The notes under the pieces are model-generated. The model saw only the letters and a list, made by a program, of their open reading frames with translations. It did no database searches and had not been told where the DNA came from. This document shows positions 1-12,563 of a stretch of DNA of 64,000 nt, one piece after another; the stretch's first letter is position 1, and every line of letters starts with the position of its first letter. The stretch is from Dallia pectoralis (Eukaryota; Chordata; Actinopteri; Esociformes; Umbridae), in contig CM055738.1 of NCBI GenBank assembly GCA_029465975.1, forward strand, positions 5,673,747 through 5,737,746. Direction: 5' to 3'. A program made the position numbers and the translations under genes.

Positions 1-1225
1 AAAATTGCCTCTCCGTGGACTCATACTTGCAACATTTGAGGGAAAATTCGGGGTGTGACTTTAAATGCATCCACCACTCCCCCTAGTGGACAGACAGTTC
101 ACTAGTGTAGCTTATCAGTTTGGTTGTCGAAGATATACATATAATATCTAATGCATTCCCCTGAGACCAGACTCTAATGTATGGTTTTCATGTACCACAA
201 CTCACTCTGAAATCCTTCTAAACATCACTGATTTCAGAAACGTCATCAAAGGATTGGTTCAACTGCATCCGTAAGAAATCCAGTTTTTTGGAAAATTTTA
301 GTTTTACTAAAGATGTTTAATTATTAAGAACATTTTCAGAATACCAGGTAGATCACACTTCATATAGATCATCTCCCCGTTGGCACTGAAGTCCACAGAC
401 GCTTTATATCTTCATCCTGTCTGAGACGATCCTTTACTTCTTCAGAAAAAAATAAGAGTCTGGTTCCATGGGTCTGATGGGGAAAACTCCACATGTCTTT
501 TCTGTTCTCTCTGGCCTGGTGCACGTTCTCCCCACAGTGTAATTGCTAGTGTTTGACCAAATAATACCCCCTGACTCAGCGCTCCTCTAATTGCACGTTA
601 GTGTTGCAGTTGTTCAGGGTCTGGCAGAATGAGGGGAGAAGCCACACTGGGTGATGCCTGGCAACCACGTTCCCCTAAAATGGGACTTCACACTTCCAGC
701 AATTGCAGTCCTCGGTGATTGGCTGAGATGAGAAGCGCCAGATGCTTTATATTACTTGTTCTTCCTGTCCGCACTACATTGGAAAGTGCCACGAGTGCTT
801 CAAAAGCCATTGACTGGGCAGAGATATCCAAGAGCATGACAGCCTTGGGACTTTTGGTTCCATCACTTTGTCACTGGCACCAGGACAGCCCTGGGTCAGA
901 ACGTAATACACAAACACTTTAATAGAGGAAATATAGGTCAGCGGGTTGTTTCCAAAATGATAGATTTTTTCCCATGTTCCCGTTTGTAGTACAGAAGTTT
1001 ATAGGTACTAAAAGTTTTCTAATGAAACGTTAAAGTGAAAGCAGAAATGTACAAATTTCATTTGAACAAAGCTTCCCTCAGTGAATTTGTGAGTAGAAAG
1101 GCAGGCGTTTACTCAAGATTTGTTATGTATTGTAGCTTTGGTTGTGGTCCAGCAATTTTTTTTTTTTTTTTTAAACGATTATACCAAAATAATTACAGCT
1201 GCATGAGTTAATGTAACCCAGAACT
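1..1225. other. No gene seen
   Basis: Unique AT-leaning sequence with a T16 run near 1157. The only open frame (67 codons) has no recognisable motif. Confidence 0.7.
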
Positions 1226-2187
1226 CAGTATGCACAGGACTCTCCAGTCACCCCAGTATGCACAGGACTCTCCAGTCACCCCAGTATGCACAGGACTCTC
1301 CAGTCACCCCAGTATGCACAGGACTCTCCAGTCACCCCAGTATGCACAGGACTCTCCAGTCACCCCAGTATGCACAGAACTCTCCAGTCACCCCAGTATG
1401 CACAGGACTCTTCAGTCACCCCAGTATGCACAGGACTCTCCAGTCACCCCAGTATGCACAGGACTCTCCAGTCACCCCAGTATGCACAGGACTCTCCAGT
1501 CACCCCAGTATGCACAGGACTCTCCAGTCACCCCAGTATGCACTGGACTCTCCAGTCACCCCAGTATGCACTGGACTCTCCAGTCACCCCAGTATGCACA
1601 AGACTCTCCAGTCACCCCAGTATGCACAGGACTCTCCAGTCACCCCAGTATGCCAGGTCAGTCACCTCAGTATGCACAGGACTCTCCAGTCACCCCAGTA
1701 TGCACATGACCTCCAGTCACCCCAGTATGCACAGGAGACAGGACTCTCCAGTCACCCCCCAGGACTCTCCAGTCACCCCAGTATGCACATGACTCTCCAG
1801 TCACCCCAGTATGCACAGGAGACAGGACTCTCCAGTCACCCCAGTATGCACAGGACTCTCCAGTCACCCCAGTATGCACAGGACTCTCCAGTCACCTCAG
1901 TATGCACAGGACTCTCCAGTCACCCCAGTATGCACAGGACTCTCCAGTCACCCCAGTATGCACAGGAGACAGGACTCTCCAGTCACCCCAGTATGCACAG
2001 GAGACAGGACTCTCCAGTCACCCCAGTATGCACAGGACTCTCCAGTCAGCCTACTATGCACAGGACTCTCCAGTCACCCCAGTATGCACAGGAGACAGGA
2101 CTCTCCAGTCACCCCAGTATGCACAGGACTCTCCAGTCAGCCTACTATGCACAGGACTCTCCAGTCACCCCAGTATGCACTGGACAT
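1226..2187. repeat. 28-bp minisatellite, about 34 units
   Basis: The unit contains CAGTATGCACAGGACTCTCC and continues AGTCACCC. The first half is regular; from about 1650 onward units contain insertions (GGAGACA) and deletions, so the array is more diverged to the right. All open frames here are repeat translations. Confidence 0.97.
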
Positions 2188-2554
2188 TTCAGTTGTTTAA
2201 AATAACAGCTCTATTCTAGCCTGGTTGTACATATACAGTAGCATCAAAAACGTTGGTTGACTAAAGCACAAAGACACAGGAGCACCAGGTGAGATCTAGT
2301 CATGGTGAACAGGCTGTTTCCAGGTGTGTGATGCGTACACTCATCCCACAATCAGTCGGGCCCCCTGGGGTGTCTCTAATCTCTCTGCCCCCATGCGTTT
2401 CTCTTTCTGGTTATCGGTCTACGCTTTATTACACTACGAAAGAGAGAGTGTGAACGAGAGATAAATGGTGCCTGGCTTCACACATAATTATGTACGTAAC
2501 ATTCCATGCGATTTAGGTGCACTATTATTGCCCTGGGTCCGTTCAAAAAGAACT

Positions 2555-2640
2555 GGCAGCAGCTGCCTCGAGGTTAACGCATCTGATCACTGACGTTAGG
2601 TTGCTAGTTCAAATCCCAATTTGGATAAACTCTGATTCAT
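2555..2640 (+). mobile_element. tRNA-derived SINE relic
   Basis: Contains GTTAACGCATCTGATCAC and a B-box-like segment GGTTGCTAGTTCAAATCCC (about 2599-2617), arranged as in tRNA-derived fish SINEs. The A-box part is degraded. Confidence 0.5.
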
Positions 2641-2902
2641 TTCCCTGTTTTTTTGCATTCTCATGTCCCACTGATTCTGAATGTCCTTCTGGTAACAAAA
2701 AACTCAACAAAAAACTCAGACCTGAGAAATCAACTGTGTCATTACATGAGTATTCATTACGGACAACAGCTGCTCTTATAGAATTCATAGACATTCTATG
2801 GGATATGCCTGAAACCAAGGAACTGCAAGGCATCTACATGTATATCTACATTTTATTTTATATAAGCATTGTAATAAAATAGGACATTAGTCCTATTATA
2901 TG

Positions 2903-2903
2903 T

Positions 2904-3002
<99 letters not shown>

Positions 3003-3010
3003 TACATATA
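2903..3010. repeat. Compound (TA)n(CA)n microsatellite
   Basis: About 27 TA dinucleotides, then about 18 CA, then TA again. No gene. Confidence 0.97.
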
Positions 3011-3604
3011 TATAGTTTTTTTAACATGCTTACAGTTACCAGTGTGTGTGACTAAAATCATATCCAGGAAGTTCCCACGCTACAGCTGCAATGACATCAT
3101 CATTAACAGCTTGTCAGAGTGAGAATACACACACACACACACACAATTAAACACAGAAGCACGGTGACAAAACATTCACTCTAATAGTGGGATCTTCCCA
3201 TGACCCCCCCACCCCCAGCATCCATCTCAGCATTCACATTGTCTCCTTGATCGGGCTGCTGATCGCTGACCTCTGACCCCACACTTTACCCAAATCTCAA
3301 TCTGGGTCTCAGGGCTCCCAGACAACGTAAACACAGGGACCTCCTCCTCTTCCTCATAGCCCAACGAGAGCCCTTTTGGCTGGTTTCCGTCTGTCTTAGT
3401 ATCCCCGACCCTCCTACCCCGGCTCTGTGTCCAGGGTGCCGGATCCAGGAAAGACCAGCGGACACCAGAACGTTTTGTGTCCATCCCACACAGCTGTGAC
3501 GTTCACAGACCAAGACACATGTTGGCCAGTTATCCTGTGGTGTTACACATGTCATAGTTGATCTGAGCGGTTTTAGAGTCACTCGGCTCTTCACTACACT
3601 TCCA

Positions 3605-3686
3605 CTAAACTTGTAGACTACTGTACCTGTAGACTACTGTACCTGTAGACTACTGTACCTGTAGACTACTGTACCTGTAGACTACG
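3605..3686. repeat. 16-bp tandem repeat, about 5 copies
   Basis: TGTAGACTACTGTACC repeated, nearly perfect; each unit holds the partly palindromic GTAGACTAC. Confidence 0.9.
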
Positions 3687-4178
3687 GCTGCTCTACGTCA
3701 TTACTGAGTGTGTTTATTATACGGTCGTCAAGGAGACACTACAGGTTTCACCAATGTCTTCTCAGACATTCATTTCCTGTACCAATGGTGGGGAAACAAC
3801 AGACACCATTCCGGGAGGCACTGTTCCTAAACTCAGAGGGTCCCGAATGAAAAATGTTCCACCTTAAAATCGAGCACTAAAACAACCAGGCTCGTGCATT
3901 TGACAGCGCATAACGTGGCCTGAAGCCATGTTATTCTCCAGCACGTTCTGTCCCGTCGTAAACAGATGTAGACCCGAAAAAAACCCACAACCCTTCATTT
4001 CGGTGCCAAGATCCAAACGTCAAATGCAAAAGCAGAGCTAAAGATCATCACAACTGTTATAATGCTTTCAGAAAATAAACGAACCAAAGCTAAACAGCCT
4101 GCCAGTGGATACAAACAGCTTTGCTTTGGCCTAAATGAAACCAGCATTGAACTTGCTCATGCCAAGTAGACAACCCAC

Positions 4179-4224
4179 AAAAACACACGCACACACACGC
4201 ACACACACACACACACACACACAC
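4179..4224. repeat. CA/CG microsatellite
   Basis: Alternating CA with CG interruptions. Confidence 0.9.
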
Positions 4225-4427
4225 GCAAGCACACACTGTTATGCTGCTCATGAAGCAGTTGGTATGGCACAAGTGAAGGGAAACACTGAATCATGCTTTT
4301 CACGTACATCTAGGTTAATAAGGTCCACTTTTCCCTAAACAGTTCTACAAAGCTCTTTCATTTGTCCCTATGTTGTCAGGGTAACAGTTGAGAAGAAAAC
4401 AAGTTGTTTCCAATTAGACTCTCTACC

Positions 4428-4632
4428 TCCCTCCCTCTCTCTCTGTCTCTCTCTCTCTGTCTCTCTCTCCCTCTCTCTCTGTCTCTCCCTCTCTCTCTGT
4501 CTCTCTCTCTGTCTCTCTCTCTCTCTCTGTCTCTCTCTCTGTCTCTCTCTCTGTCTCTCTCTCTGTCTCTCTCTCTGTCTCGGTCTCAAACTCTCTGTCT
4601 CAAACTCTCGGTCTCAAACTCTCGGTCTCTCC
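4428..4632. repeat. (CT)n/CTGT simple repeat with short 14-bp repeats at the end
   Basis: A polypyrimidine plus strand (CTCTCTGTCT), followed from 4580 by about four copies of GGTCTCAAACTCTC. Low-complexity frames on both strands are artefacts. Confidence 0.95.
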
Positions 4633-4639
4633 CTCAATC

Positions 4640-5730
4640 GATTTGTCTTTCTCACTTCCTATTTCAGCTGTGTCCTCTCTTGTTCAAGTATGTCTCTCAA
4701 AGAGTCGAGGGCAGATACATAAACTAGCGATAAATACTTTGCAGCCGTGTTAATATCATTTACTGCTGACTTCTCTCCATCTGGTCTCCATGGTGATTAT
4801 TGAACAGGGTTATGTTTGACATGTTTTCCAGGCAGGAACATCTAAGACTAACCCTAACCCAGTGATCTCACAAGTTGTCCCAAATCTCCATTCTCATTGA
4901 GGTTCTCTTATATTAGGGCTTAGCATGCCCTCCTACTGTCCTCAATGTTTTCACTTTTAATTTCCTCAAAAATTAACTGAAACAATAGAAAATCCTAAGC
5001 TTATACTCTACCCCATGAAACACAGAGCTTCAATGGTGCATGTTGCACAAAACAACCTGACAGATAAATATAGATAAACAGGTAAAAATGGTACCAAGAT
5101 TCACCAAGAATATTTATAACTTCGTACCAGCTAATATTTGAACCTTTCTTATGTTTGTGTTGAAAGTGTCCAAGGTATATTCTTAGATCTAAGTACAGTA
5201 AATAACATTCTTCGTTATGAATCCCCGTTCTGTGTGGAGGAAGAAACAATTCGGTATTTCAACTTTGAATCCACTTTCTCAATCCCGAAACAATCTGAGC
5301 AGCAAAACAGACGATCCCCTGGACACACAAGCGATTTGGTTCCTGCAGCTGTCCGACAGAACTATTCAAGATATGTTCCTCTGCTTGGCAGACGGCTCTA
5401 TTATACCCATCGGAACAAACCCTGGAGGACGAGCGGTGAACTACGTGGGCTTCACTCAGAACCCTCGTTACACTGGATCACGGTTCTTGAGTTCTGTGAC
5501 CAACCCGTTTATCGCCATGTGACAGATGTGTTCCGTCACATGCGTTTGAATGCAGTTAAGCGACTGCAGGGCAGTAATTATGTATGCCTGGGAGTCCTAC
5601 ATGAGGAGATACAACTTCTAAACACATCTTAGACGGCTTATTATGATATATGATAATCGGGCTATCGGTTTAATGACTAATCGTTCAATGGTTCAGTCAT
5701 TGTTTTATGTAAGCAGTTTAACAGTGGACA
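4640..5730. other. No gene recognised
   Basis: Holds a 164-codon frame (5138-5632, plus) overlapping another of 101 codons. Neither has a recognisable domain, splice context or plausible composition. Confidence 0.6.
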
Positions 5731-5736
5731 TTAATG

Positions 5737-5855
5737 GGAGCGGTTGGTAGCTCACTGGTAGAGTGCATGCTTGTGTGTATGACGTCCTGGGTTTAAATCC
5801 CAGCTGCTCCACAGGTCGTCGTTGCAAATGACAAATTAAATAAAGGTTAAAATAA
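5737..5855 (+). mobile_element. tRNA-derived SINE with near-intact tRNA-like head
   Basis: Positions 5737-5811 fold like a tRNA: acceptor stem GGAGCGG/CTGCTCC, D arm GCTC/GAGT with TAGCTCACTGG (A box), anticodon-like stem CATGC/GTATG, and T arm CTGGG-TTTAAAT-CCCAG (B box). There are 4 extra bases before the D arm and a 6-base anticodon loop, so it is not a functional tRNA. The tail ends AAATAAAGGTTAAAA, like the LINE-related tails of teleost SINEs. Confidence 0.65.
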
Positions 5856-5859
5856 CCCT

Positions 5860-7190
5860 TGATTACATTTCTTCATACAAGTCAACAAAAATGTTTGCAG
5901 TGTGTGCCCCAGATCCAAAGTTGTCAATTTCACTTGTCAAAACAACAGCGTATCAAACTCGACCAGCAACATCCGACTCCCATTCAGCACTGGGCTACAG
6001 CTACTGGAGCATTGAAGACAATCTTGCATGAGGGTTTCCTTTCAGATCGTCTTGAAGAGACCTAGAGGGCTTCAGCAAGGGTTACTTCAGTTAGCCCACA
6101 TACAATTCTGGCTGCGCCTGAACGCCAGGTTCTGGAAGAAGTTGTCCTTCATATGGAGAACACGTCGCAGGGCTGAACTCAGGGGTTCAGCCCGGCAGTT
6201 GCTATTGTCTTACGGCTGTTTAGCGGCAGCGCTAAAGGAGCCAAGGACAAAGAGATATCTGTGTAGCGGCTGAATACGCGCCGCGGGCAGCTAGCCAACG
6301 AGTCGATCCCGTAGCCTCTCCTCGGCCACACTAAAGAGCCCGTTCTCCCACAGTTCAAAAGCAGCCTAATGCATTCTGGAGGGGCCACTGGCCCTGCCTA
6401 ACTCGCTTTCTGTGAGTGACCTTGGAGGGGATTAGCTGGACGCACCAGACCATTCACTTAAGAAAAAAACGTCTAGCTAACTGGCACCCACAATAGATCC
6501 CGACTATTATATTAATAAAAAAGAGCAAAAATGAATCTTAAATACATGCAAAAAGCAACAAAAGACATCAGTTTAGGAGAAGTCCAGGCAGTGGTCAAAC
6601 AATGCCAAAATTTAACTGAGCGATAAATACATTGTGGATTGAATGAGTCCAAAGTTACCAGCTCTGTGTTGATGACAAAATCCCCACAAAGCCACAGTTT
6701 TATGTTTTCGGACAGATGCTTTAAAACAACAAATCACAGAACTTTCTCCACGCAGACACAATGAATCATTGAAATACTAAACTGCTAATTCATTGAAACT
6801 AAAAATCCAAAGGGATCAGTCCATATTGACTGACAATTGAAATAACTTCATTACTCAATGGCTAACGGGGGGGGGGGGCCCACTAGGTTTTTCGTTCAGG
6901 AAATGATGTCACAACACACAGAACTGTCTCTGGCACGTCAGTAGCCAGACGTCACATGATTTGTCTCCAGCAACCAGTCACATAAGCCAGGACAACTAAC
7001 CCAGAGTCACCATGGTCCCGTCCTGTGAGCTGCACGGCCTGTTTGATGGCCTGAAGCTTGGAGGCGGGGCCGGGTCGTTCTGGAAATGGTTATAGATTTT
7101 TGGTCTTGTCGATACAGTCCCCTTGATTGAACACACTGGGCGTATGACACTGTGTGGGAGGGAAAACTGTGTGTGTGTGTGTGTGTGGCA
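5860..7190. other. No gene recognised
   Basis: Moderately GC-rich unique sequence with a G10 run near 6867. Short frames only. Confidence 0.6.
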
Positions 7191-7195
7191 TGTGT

Positions 7196-7785
7196 CTGGA
7201 TGTGATGCAGTCACACAGGGTGTACAGGCTGGACGTGATGCAGTCACACAGGGTGTACAGGCTGGACGTGATGCAGTCACACAGGGTGTACAGGCTGGAC
7301 GTGATGCAGTCACACAGGGTGTACAGGCTGGACGTGATGCAGTCACACAGGGTGTACAGGCTGGACGTGATGCAGTCACACAGGGTGTACAGGCTGGACG
7401 TGATGCAGTCACACAGGGTGTACAGGCTGGACGTGATGCAGTCACACAGGGTGTACAGGCTGGACGTGATGCAGTCACACAGGGTGTACAGGCTGGACGT
7501 GATGCAGTCACACAGGGTGTACAGGCTGGACGTGATGCAGTCACACAGGGTGTACAGGCTGGACGTGATGCAGTCACACAGGGTGTACAGGCTGGACGTG
7601 ATGCAGTCACACAGGGTGTACAGGCTGGACGTGATGCAGTCACACAGGGTGTACAGGCTGGACGTGATGCAGTCACACAGGGTGTACAGGCTGGACGTGA
7701 TGCAGTCACACAGGGTGTACAGGCTGGACGTGATGCAGTCACACAGGGTGTACAGGCTGGACGTGATGCAGTCACACAGGCTGTA
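7196..7785. repeat. 33-bp minisatellite, about 18 near-identical units
   Basis: The unit contains GATGCAGTCACACAGGGTGT then ACAGGCTGGACGT. Only the first and last units differ visibly. The 33-bp period keeps open frames on both strands, none of which is a gene. Confidence 0.97.
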
Positions 7786-8333
7786 CGGTGAGTGTGAATG
7801 CACATCAGCGGTGTGGCTGCCTGCTTGTTTCATCTATTATGTCACCCAGACCTTCTGGAAATGTTTGTGTGAACCAGACATTTTGTGCTGAACAAAACAC
7901 CAGTGACACCATCTGTTTGTCCCCACAAAGGCCCTGTTTACACCTGGCACCAATGTGTGGCCTTTTTTACCGATTCTGTCTGCATTCTGTGCAGTGCCCA
8001 CATTATTGCCAGGTTGGTTAAAAGATCTCATCAAAGATCTCATCTCAGTGTTGATTGACATGGTCAGGGCAAGATGGGAAGCATGCATGTTAGAATACCC
8101 TATGTTCCGGAGTGATGTTAAATTGCAAAAAAAGCATTCACATGACAAAAACTCAGCTAAAAATGTTTAATTAACTTGACCGACCATGATAATGGTGAAC
8201 TGGTATAGGCTGCAGATATATAGAAAGCTGTGCTCATTGAAATATCAGGAAATGCTGTTGGCGATCACAGTGCATCCATCCAGTAAACCTCTGACATGGG
8301 TGACCTCAGGAGGTAGGAACTGTGAATCTCTCT

Positions 8334-8393
8334 TCTGTGGGGTAGGGTAGGGTGGGGTGTGGTAGGGCGGGGTATGGTGGGGTAGGGTGGAGG
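8334..8393 (+). repeat. G-rich tract with quadruplex-forming pattern
   Basis: GGGGTAGGGTAGGGTGGGG at 8339-8357, followed by further G3-G4 runs with short spacers. Confidence 0.8.
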
Positions 8394-8645
8394 CACTCAC
8401 CAAAATAGTGGCTGTCTGTGGGGCAATGCTTCTATTACTAGCATGTAATATTACAACTAACATTATAAAGCCCAAATGTGAAGACTGTTGATATATGCCA
8501 ACAGCACATAACTTGCCACTAGGGATGCACCGAAATGAAAATTCTTGGCCGAAACCGAAAACCAAAAGAGGAAACCAAGACCGAAATAACGAAATAAATT
8601 ATGCCAATTATTAGTACCATTGCATTTATGGATATGAGGCACCAA

Positions 8646-8936
8646 GGGCGTAGGTTTGGTCTCAGCTTTGGTGGGGACATCTCCCCCCACTTTACCGTTG
8701 TCTTCAGTCACTCTCCTGTGTACTTATAGCGTGTCAGATAACTACCCTCCCCTAGGTTTTTTAGCCAATCAAATTACGGCGTTTCTAGTACCGTCCTCCT
8801 GGCGCTGCGGTCGGAATTGACCCAAATCGCTTCACAAACTCATAACGGAGTTCGTAAAATATTGGTGGGGACAATTTAGTCATGTTAAAATGTTGTTGGG
8901 GACATGTCCCCAGCGTCCCCCCCTAAACCTAAGCCC
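8646..8936. mobile_element. Small non-autonomous DNA element nested in the hAT copy
   Basis: About 290 bp with imperfect terminal inverted repeats: GGGCGTAGGTTTGG at the left and, inverted, GGGCTTAGGTTTAGG at the right. Inside each end are further GGTGGGGACA-type inverted segments. No coding capacity. No clear target duplication was seen. Confidence 0.6.
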
Positions 8937-8937
8937 A

Positions 8938-9240
8938 TGTGAAGCACTTTCTTGCAGGATTTCACTGAACATATCAGACAACGAGGGTGCATGCCCCTCA
9001 TCTAGTGCAGAGAGACGAGTCTTTTTTTCTGCGCTCTGATCTCCGTGCGCTGCTGCTCCGTGCGCTGCTGCTCCGTGCCCTACTGCTCCGTGCGCTATTG
9101 CTCCGTCCCCACGCGGGTTCTCTGCATCCATCGCCGCCTGGATCATTTCTCGTGCGCGCTGCTTTATTTCTGCATCCAAGTAATGGTCTTTATAACGCGG
9201 ATCAAGTACAGTCGTGATGAAGTGCAGAGGATCCGAATAG
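8938..9240 (-). pseudogene. hAT (ZBED-like) transposase fragment
   Basis: The minus-strand translation contains HFITTVLDPRYKDHYLDAEI, typical of the C-terminal part of hAT/ZBED transposases around the LDPRYK motif, followed by a short Ala/His/Gly tandem repeat and SDMFSEIL. The N-terminal BED finger and most of the catalytic domain are missing, so it cannot encode an active enzyme. Confidence 0.8.
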
Positions 9241-9414
9241 ATCACAACATATTTCGGCCGTATTGTTTCGGTGATAAAAGTATTTCGGCCGAAAACCGAA
9301 AATGCCCTTTTGGGCCATTTTCGGCCGAAATTTTTCGGTGGCCGAATATTCGGTGCATCCCTACTTGCCACCCAATAAGTAACTTAATAGCTGTCTCAAT
9401 CCTTCATCCACCAG

Positions 9415-9692
9415 AAGCCTACAATCAGCTGAGCCCTCCCACAGAAGAGCCAACAATCAGCTGAGCCCTCCCACAGAAGAGCCTACAGTCAGCTGAGCCC
9501 TCCCACAGAAGAGCCTACAGTCAGCTGAGCCCTCCCACAGAAGAGCCTACAGTCAGCTGAGCCCTCCCACAGAAGAGCCTAGTCAGCTGAGCCCTCCCAC
9601 AGAAGAGCCTACAATCAGCTGAGCCCTCCCACAGAAGAGCCTACAGTCAGCTGAGCCCTCCCACAGAAGAGCCTACAGTCAGCTGAGCCCTC
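9415..9692. repeat. 32-bp minisatellite, about 9 units
   Basis: The unit contains CAGTCAGCTGAGCCCTCCCA then CAGAAGAGCCTA. It starts just outside the hAT element. Confidence 0.95.
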
Positions 9693-9699
9693 CCAGGAA

Positions 9700-11310
9700 A
9701 AACACTAGCCCAGTGGGTTAACCTTGACACCTATGGGACCTTTCCTCCACCTTCCTCTGGTCCACTTCAGCACCACATCCTGCCCTGAATATGGGCCTGC
9801 TCGGTGGGACAAAACAGACATCGGTCACGTCCCAGACATCCTGGTGCACGACAGATGGTGGCGCAAAGACCAGGCAGATTGACCTCAAAACAGCCCTCGA
9901 GTTAACACCCTCACCTCAGGTTGCTCAGCCACATCTGGGTAGGTCAAATCCGTTCAACAGAGTATGTTTCCTTTGTCGGTTTGACAGCACAGGCAGGAAT
10001 GACGGAAATACCGGCCAATGAAAATCTCATGGTGTGGAATTAGGGGCGGGCGGACACTGGTGGACAAGGAGCACGCCCCCTGCTAAGTTTAACCGACAAA
10101 CAGAAACAGAGAATGATCCAGATTACCAGCTACAGCACCCGCGAGGGGGGTTATCAACGGCTCGGATCTGACAAAAGTCCGTCGGGTAACCAAGCCAATC
10201 TGTCTCTCCGTGTGTCAGATTCCAGTCACAGACATGGATGCAGCGTTCAGACCATGAGGTTTCCCGCCAGGGGTGAATGAATCACTGTTTCCAGTGAACT
10301 ATTGTGCTGAGAGCGGGCTGTAAACAGTGGGGGGGGGGGACCGGTTCGTGAGGAGGGCTTGAGATTTTCCATGCAGGGAAAACGATTTTCCTTGGTTTCG
10401 TCAATCAACCTCTGCCTCCAGCAGGAACAAAGAGGAGCTGTTCAGAGTCAAGTTTGTCGGTTATTCACTTTATTTGATTAGCCTCTGGTAGTCACAAGAC
10501 AGCCCCAAAATGCTTGCCAACATATCATTCAATAGTTATTGACAGACTTGTGATTTTTCCGCATCGGTATATTCGGCATGTCTCCTTACTAGGGCCGCAT
10601 AAACAATTATATTGATAATAGACTAGTTTAACGATTATTTGAACGACTAGTCGAATAATCATCTACTTTCCCAATGACTAATCAGTAGGCTTTGAACGTA
10701 TATTTTATTCCGTTTTTGCAATTGCCGTCAAGGCACTCTGTCATAGCAAAAGGTGACCACCAGTCTGCGCTTGAACCTAGACTGTGTTGCTAGCTGACCA
10801 GCTGCTGTGGGACCCCATGGGAGATGAACATTGCACTCAAGCAACTCCCAACGCCTACACGGAGACAGCGGTTGTCAGGTGAGAACACATTGAACCATGT
10901 GCCTTCCGGTTTGGAAGAGCTTTGTAGGGAAAAAACGGGGTAAAATTCAACTGTCTCAAGGTGTGAGGCTACAATTAGATCTCACAAAATTGGAGAACAA
11001 GGAAGAACACAAATTAATAAAAAACTGTTCCGAGTCTTTTTTACTAATATAAAGCCATCAGCTGATTCATGCCATTGTAACACACTCCTCAGTTAAATCA
11101 TGTAAAGCCCATAACTGCACCCACAACAGACACTAGTTTCCAAGTCAGAACTGCTAGTAGGCTGGTGGCAGGACACATACAGAGAAGAAGGCCATTTGAG
11201 GAGAAACCACTAAACATCTGAGAAGCAGTCAGCAGGCCACCTCCATGTCACCTGCTTACATGGAAAGTACCGCTCACCTTGAGCTATGGACGTTCACTGT
11301 CACAGCCAAG
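9700..11310. other. No gene seen apart from a hAT-like left end
   Basis: Unique sequence with a G10 run near 10330. No coding exon recognised on either strand. Confidence 0.6.
10590..10790 (+). mobile_element. Left end of a hAT-like repeat
   Basis: AGGGCCGCATAAACAATTAT followed by alternating GATTATTTGAACGACTAGTC motifs resembles the left terminus of the common fish repeat starting AGGGCTGCAACTAACGATTA. The right end was not found, so the boundary is approximate. Confidence 0.4.
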
Positions 11311-11312
11311 CA

Positions 11313-12563
11313 TTATCCCACGTTATCATCCCACAGTATCATCCCATATTACTATCATCCCACAGTATCATCCCACAGTATCATCCCATATTATTATCAT
11401 CCCACAGTATCATCCCACGTTATCATCCCACAGTATCATCCCACAGTATCATCCCATATCACTATCATCCCACAGTATCATCCCACAGTATCATCCCACA
11501 TTATTATCATCCCACAGTATCATCCCACAGTATCATCCCACAGTATCATCCCATATTACTATCATCCCACAGTATTATCCCACAGTATCATCCCACGTTA
11601 TCATCCCACAGTATCATCCCACGTTATCATCCCACAGTATCATCCCACAGTATCATCCCACAGTATCATCCCATATTATCATCCCATATTATTATCATCC
11701 CACAGTATCATCCCATATTATTATCATCCCACAGTATCATCCCACAGTATCATCCCATATTATTATCATCCCACAGTATCATCCCATATTACTATCATCC
11801 CACAGTATCATCCCATATTATTATCATCCCACAGTATCATCCCATATTATTATCATCCCACAGTATCATCCCATATTATTATCATCCCACAGTATCATCC
11901 CACAGTATCATCCCACATTATCATCCCACATTATCATCCCACATTATCATCCCACAGTATCATCCCATATTATTATCATCCCACAGTATCATCCCATATT
12001 ATTATGATCCCACAGTATCATCCCACATTACTATCATCCCACAGTATCATCCCACAGTATCATCCCATATTACTATCATCCCACGTTATCATCCCATATT
12101 ATTATGATCCCACAGTATCATCCCACAGTATCATCCCATTTTACTATCATCCCACAGTATCATCCCACAGTATCATCCCACAGTATCATCCCATATTATT
12201 ATGATCCCACAGTATCATCCCATATTATTATGATCCCACCGTATCATCCCATATTACTATCATCCCACAGTATCATCATCCCACAGTATCATCATCCCAC
12301 AGTATCATCATCCCACAGTATCATCCCACAGTATCATCCCACAGTATCATCCCACAGTATCATCCCACAGTATCATCCCACAGTATCATCCCACAGTATT
12401 ATCCCACAGTATCATCCCACAGTATCATCCCACAGTATCATCCCACAGTATCATCCCACAGTATCATCCCATATTACTATCAACCACATTATCATCCCAT
12501 ATTACTATCAACCACATTATCATCCCACAGTATCATCCCATATTTATTATCATCCCACATTAA
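11313..12563. repeat. 13-bp minisatellite with TTATTATC/TTACTATC variants
   Basis: The core unit is CACAGTATCATCC, mixed with CATATTATTATCATCC-type units. About 1.25 kb, heterogeneous and C-rich on the plus strand with almost no internal G. Frames of 177-319 codons here are repeat translations. Confidence 0.95.

Larger units (their letters stand above)
2188..4178. other. No gene seen outside the listed repeats
   Basis: Unique sequence around the SINE relic and two small repeats. Short frames at 3227-3594 on the minus strand show no family features. Confidence 0.65.
8520..9363 (-). mobile_element. hAT-superfamily DNA transposon, decayed, with 8-bp target duplication
   Basis: The element starts TAGGGATGCACCGAA and ends with its exact inverse TTCGGTGCATCCCTA. 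It is flanked on both sides by CTTGCCAC (8512-8519 and 9364-9371), the 8-bp duplication typical of hAT. Subterminal repeats of TTTCGGCCGAAA type lie near the right end. It keeps a transposase fragment on the minus strand and has been interrupted by a smaller element. Confidence 0.9.

Noticed and set aside
5138..5632. A 164-codon frame as a possible gene or exon
   Set aside because: No recognisable domain, no convincing splice borders, overlapped by another frame of similar length.
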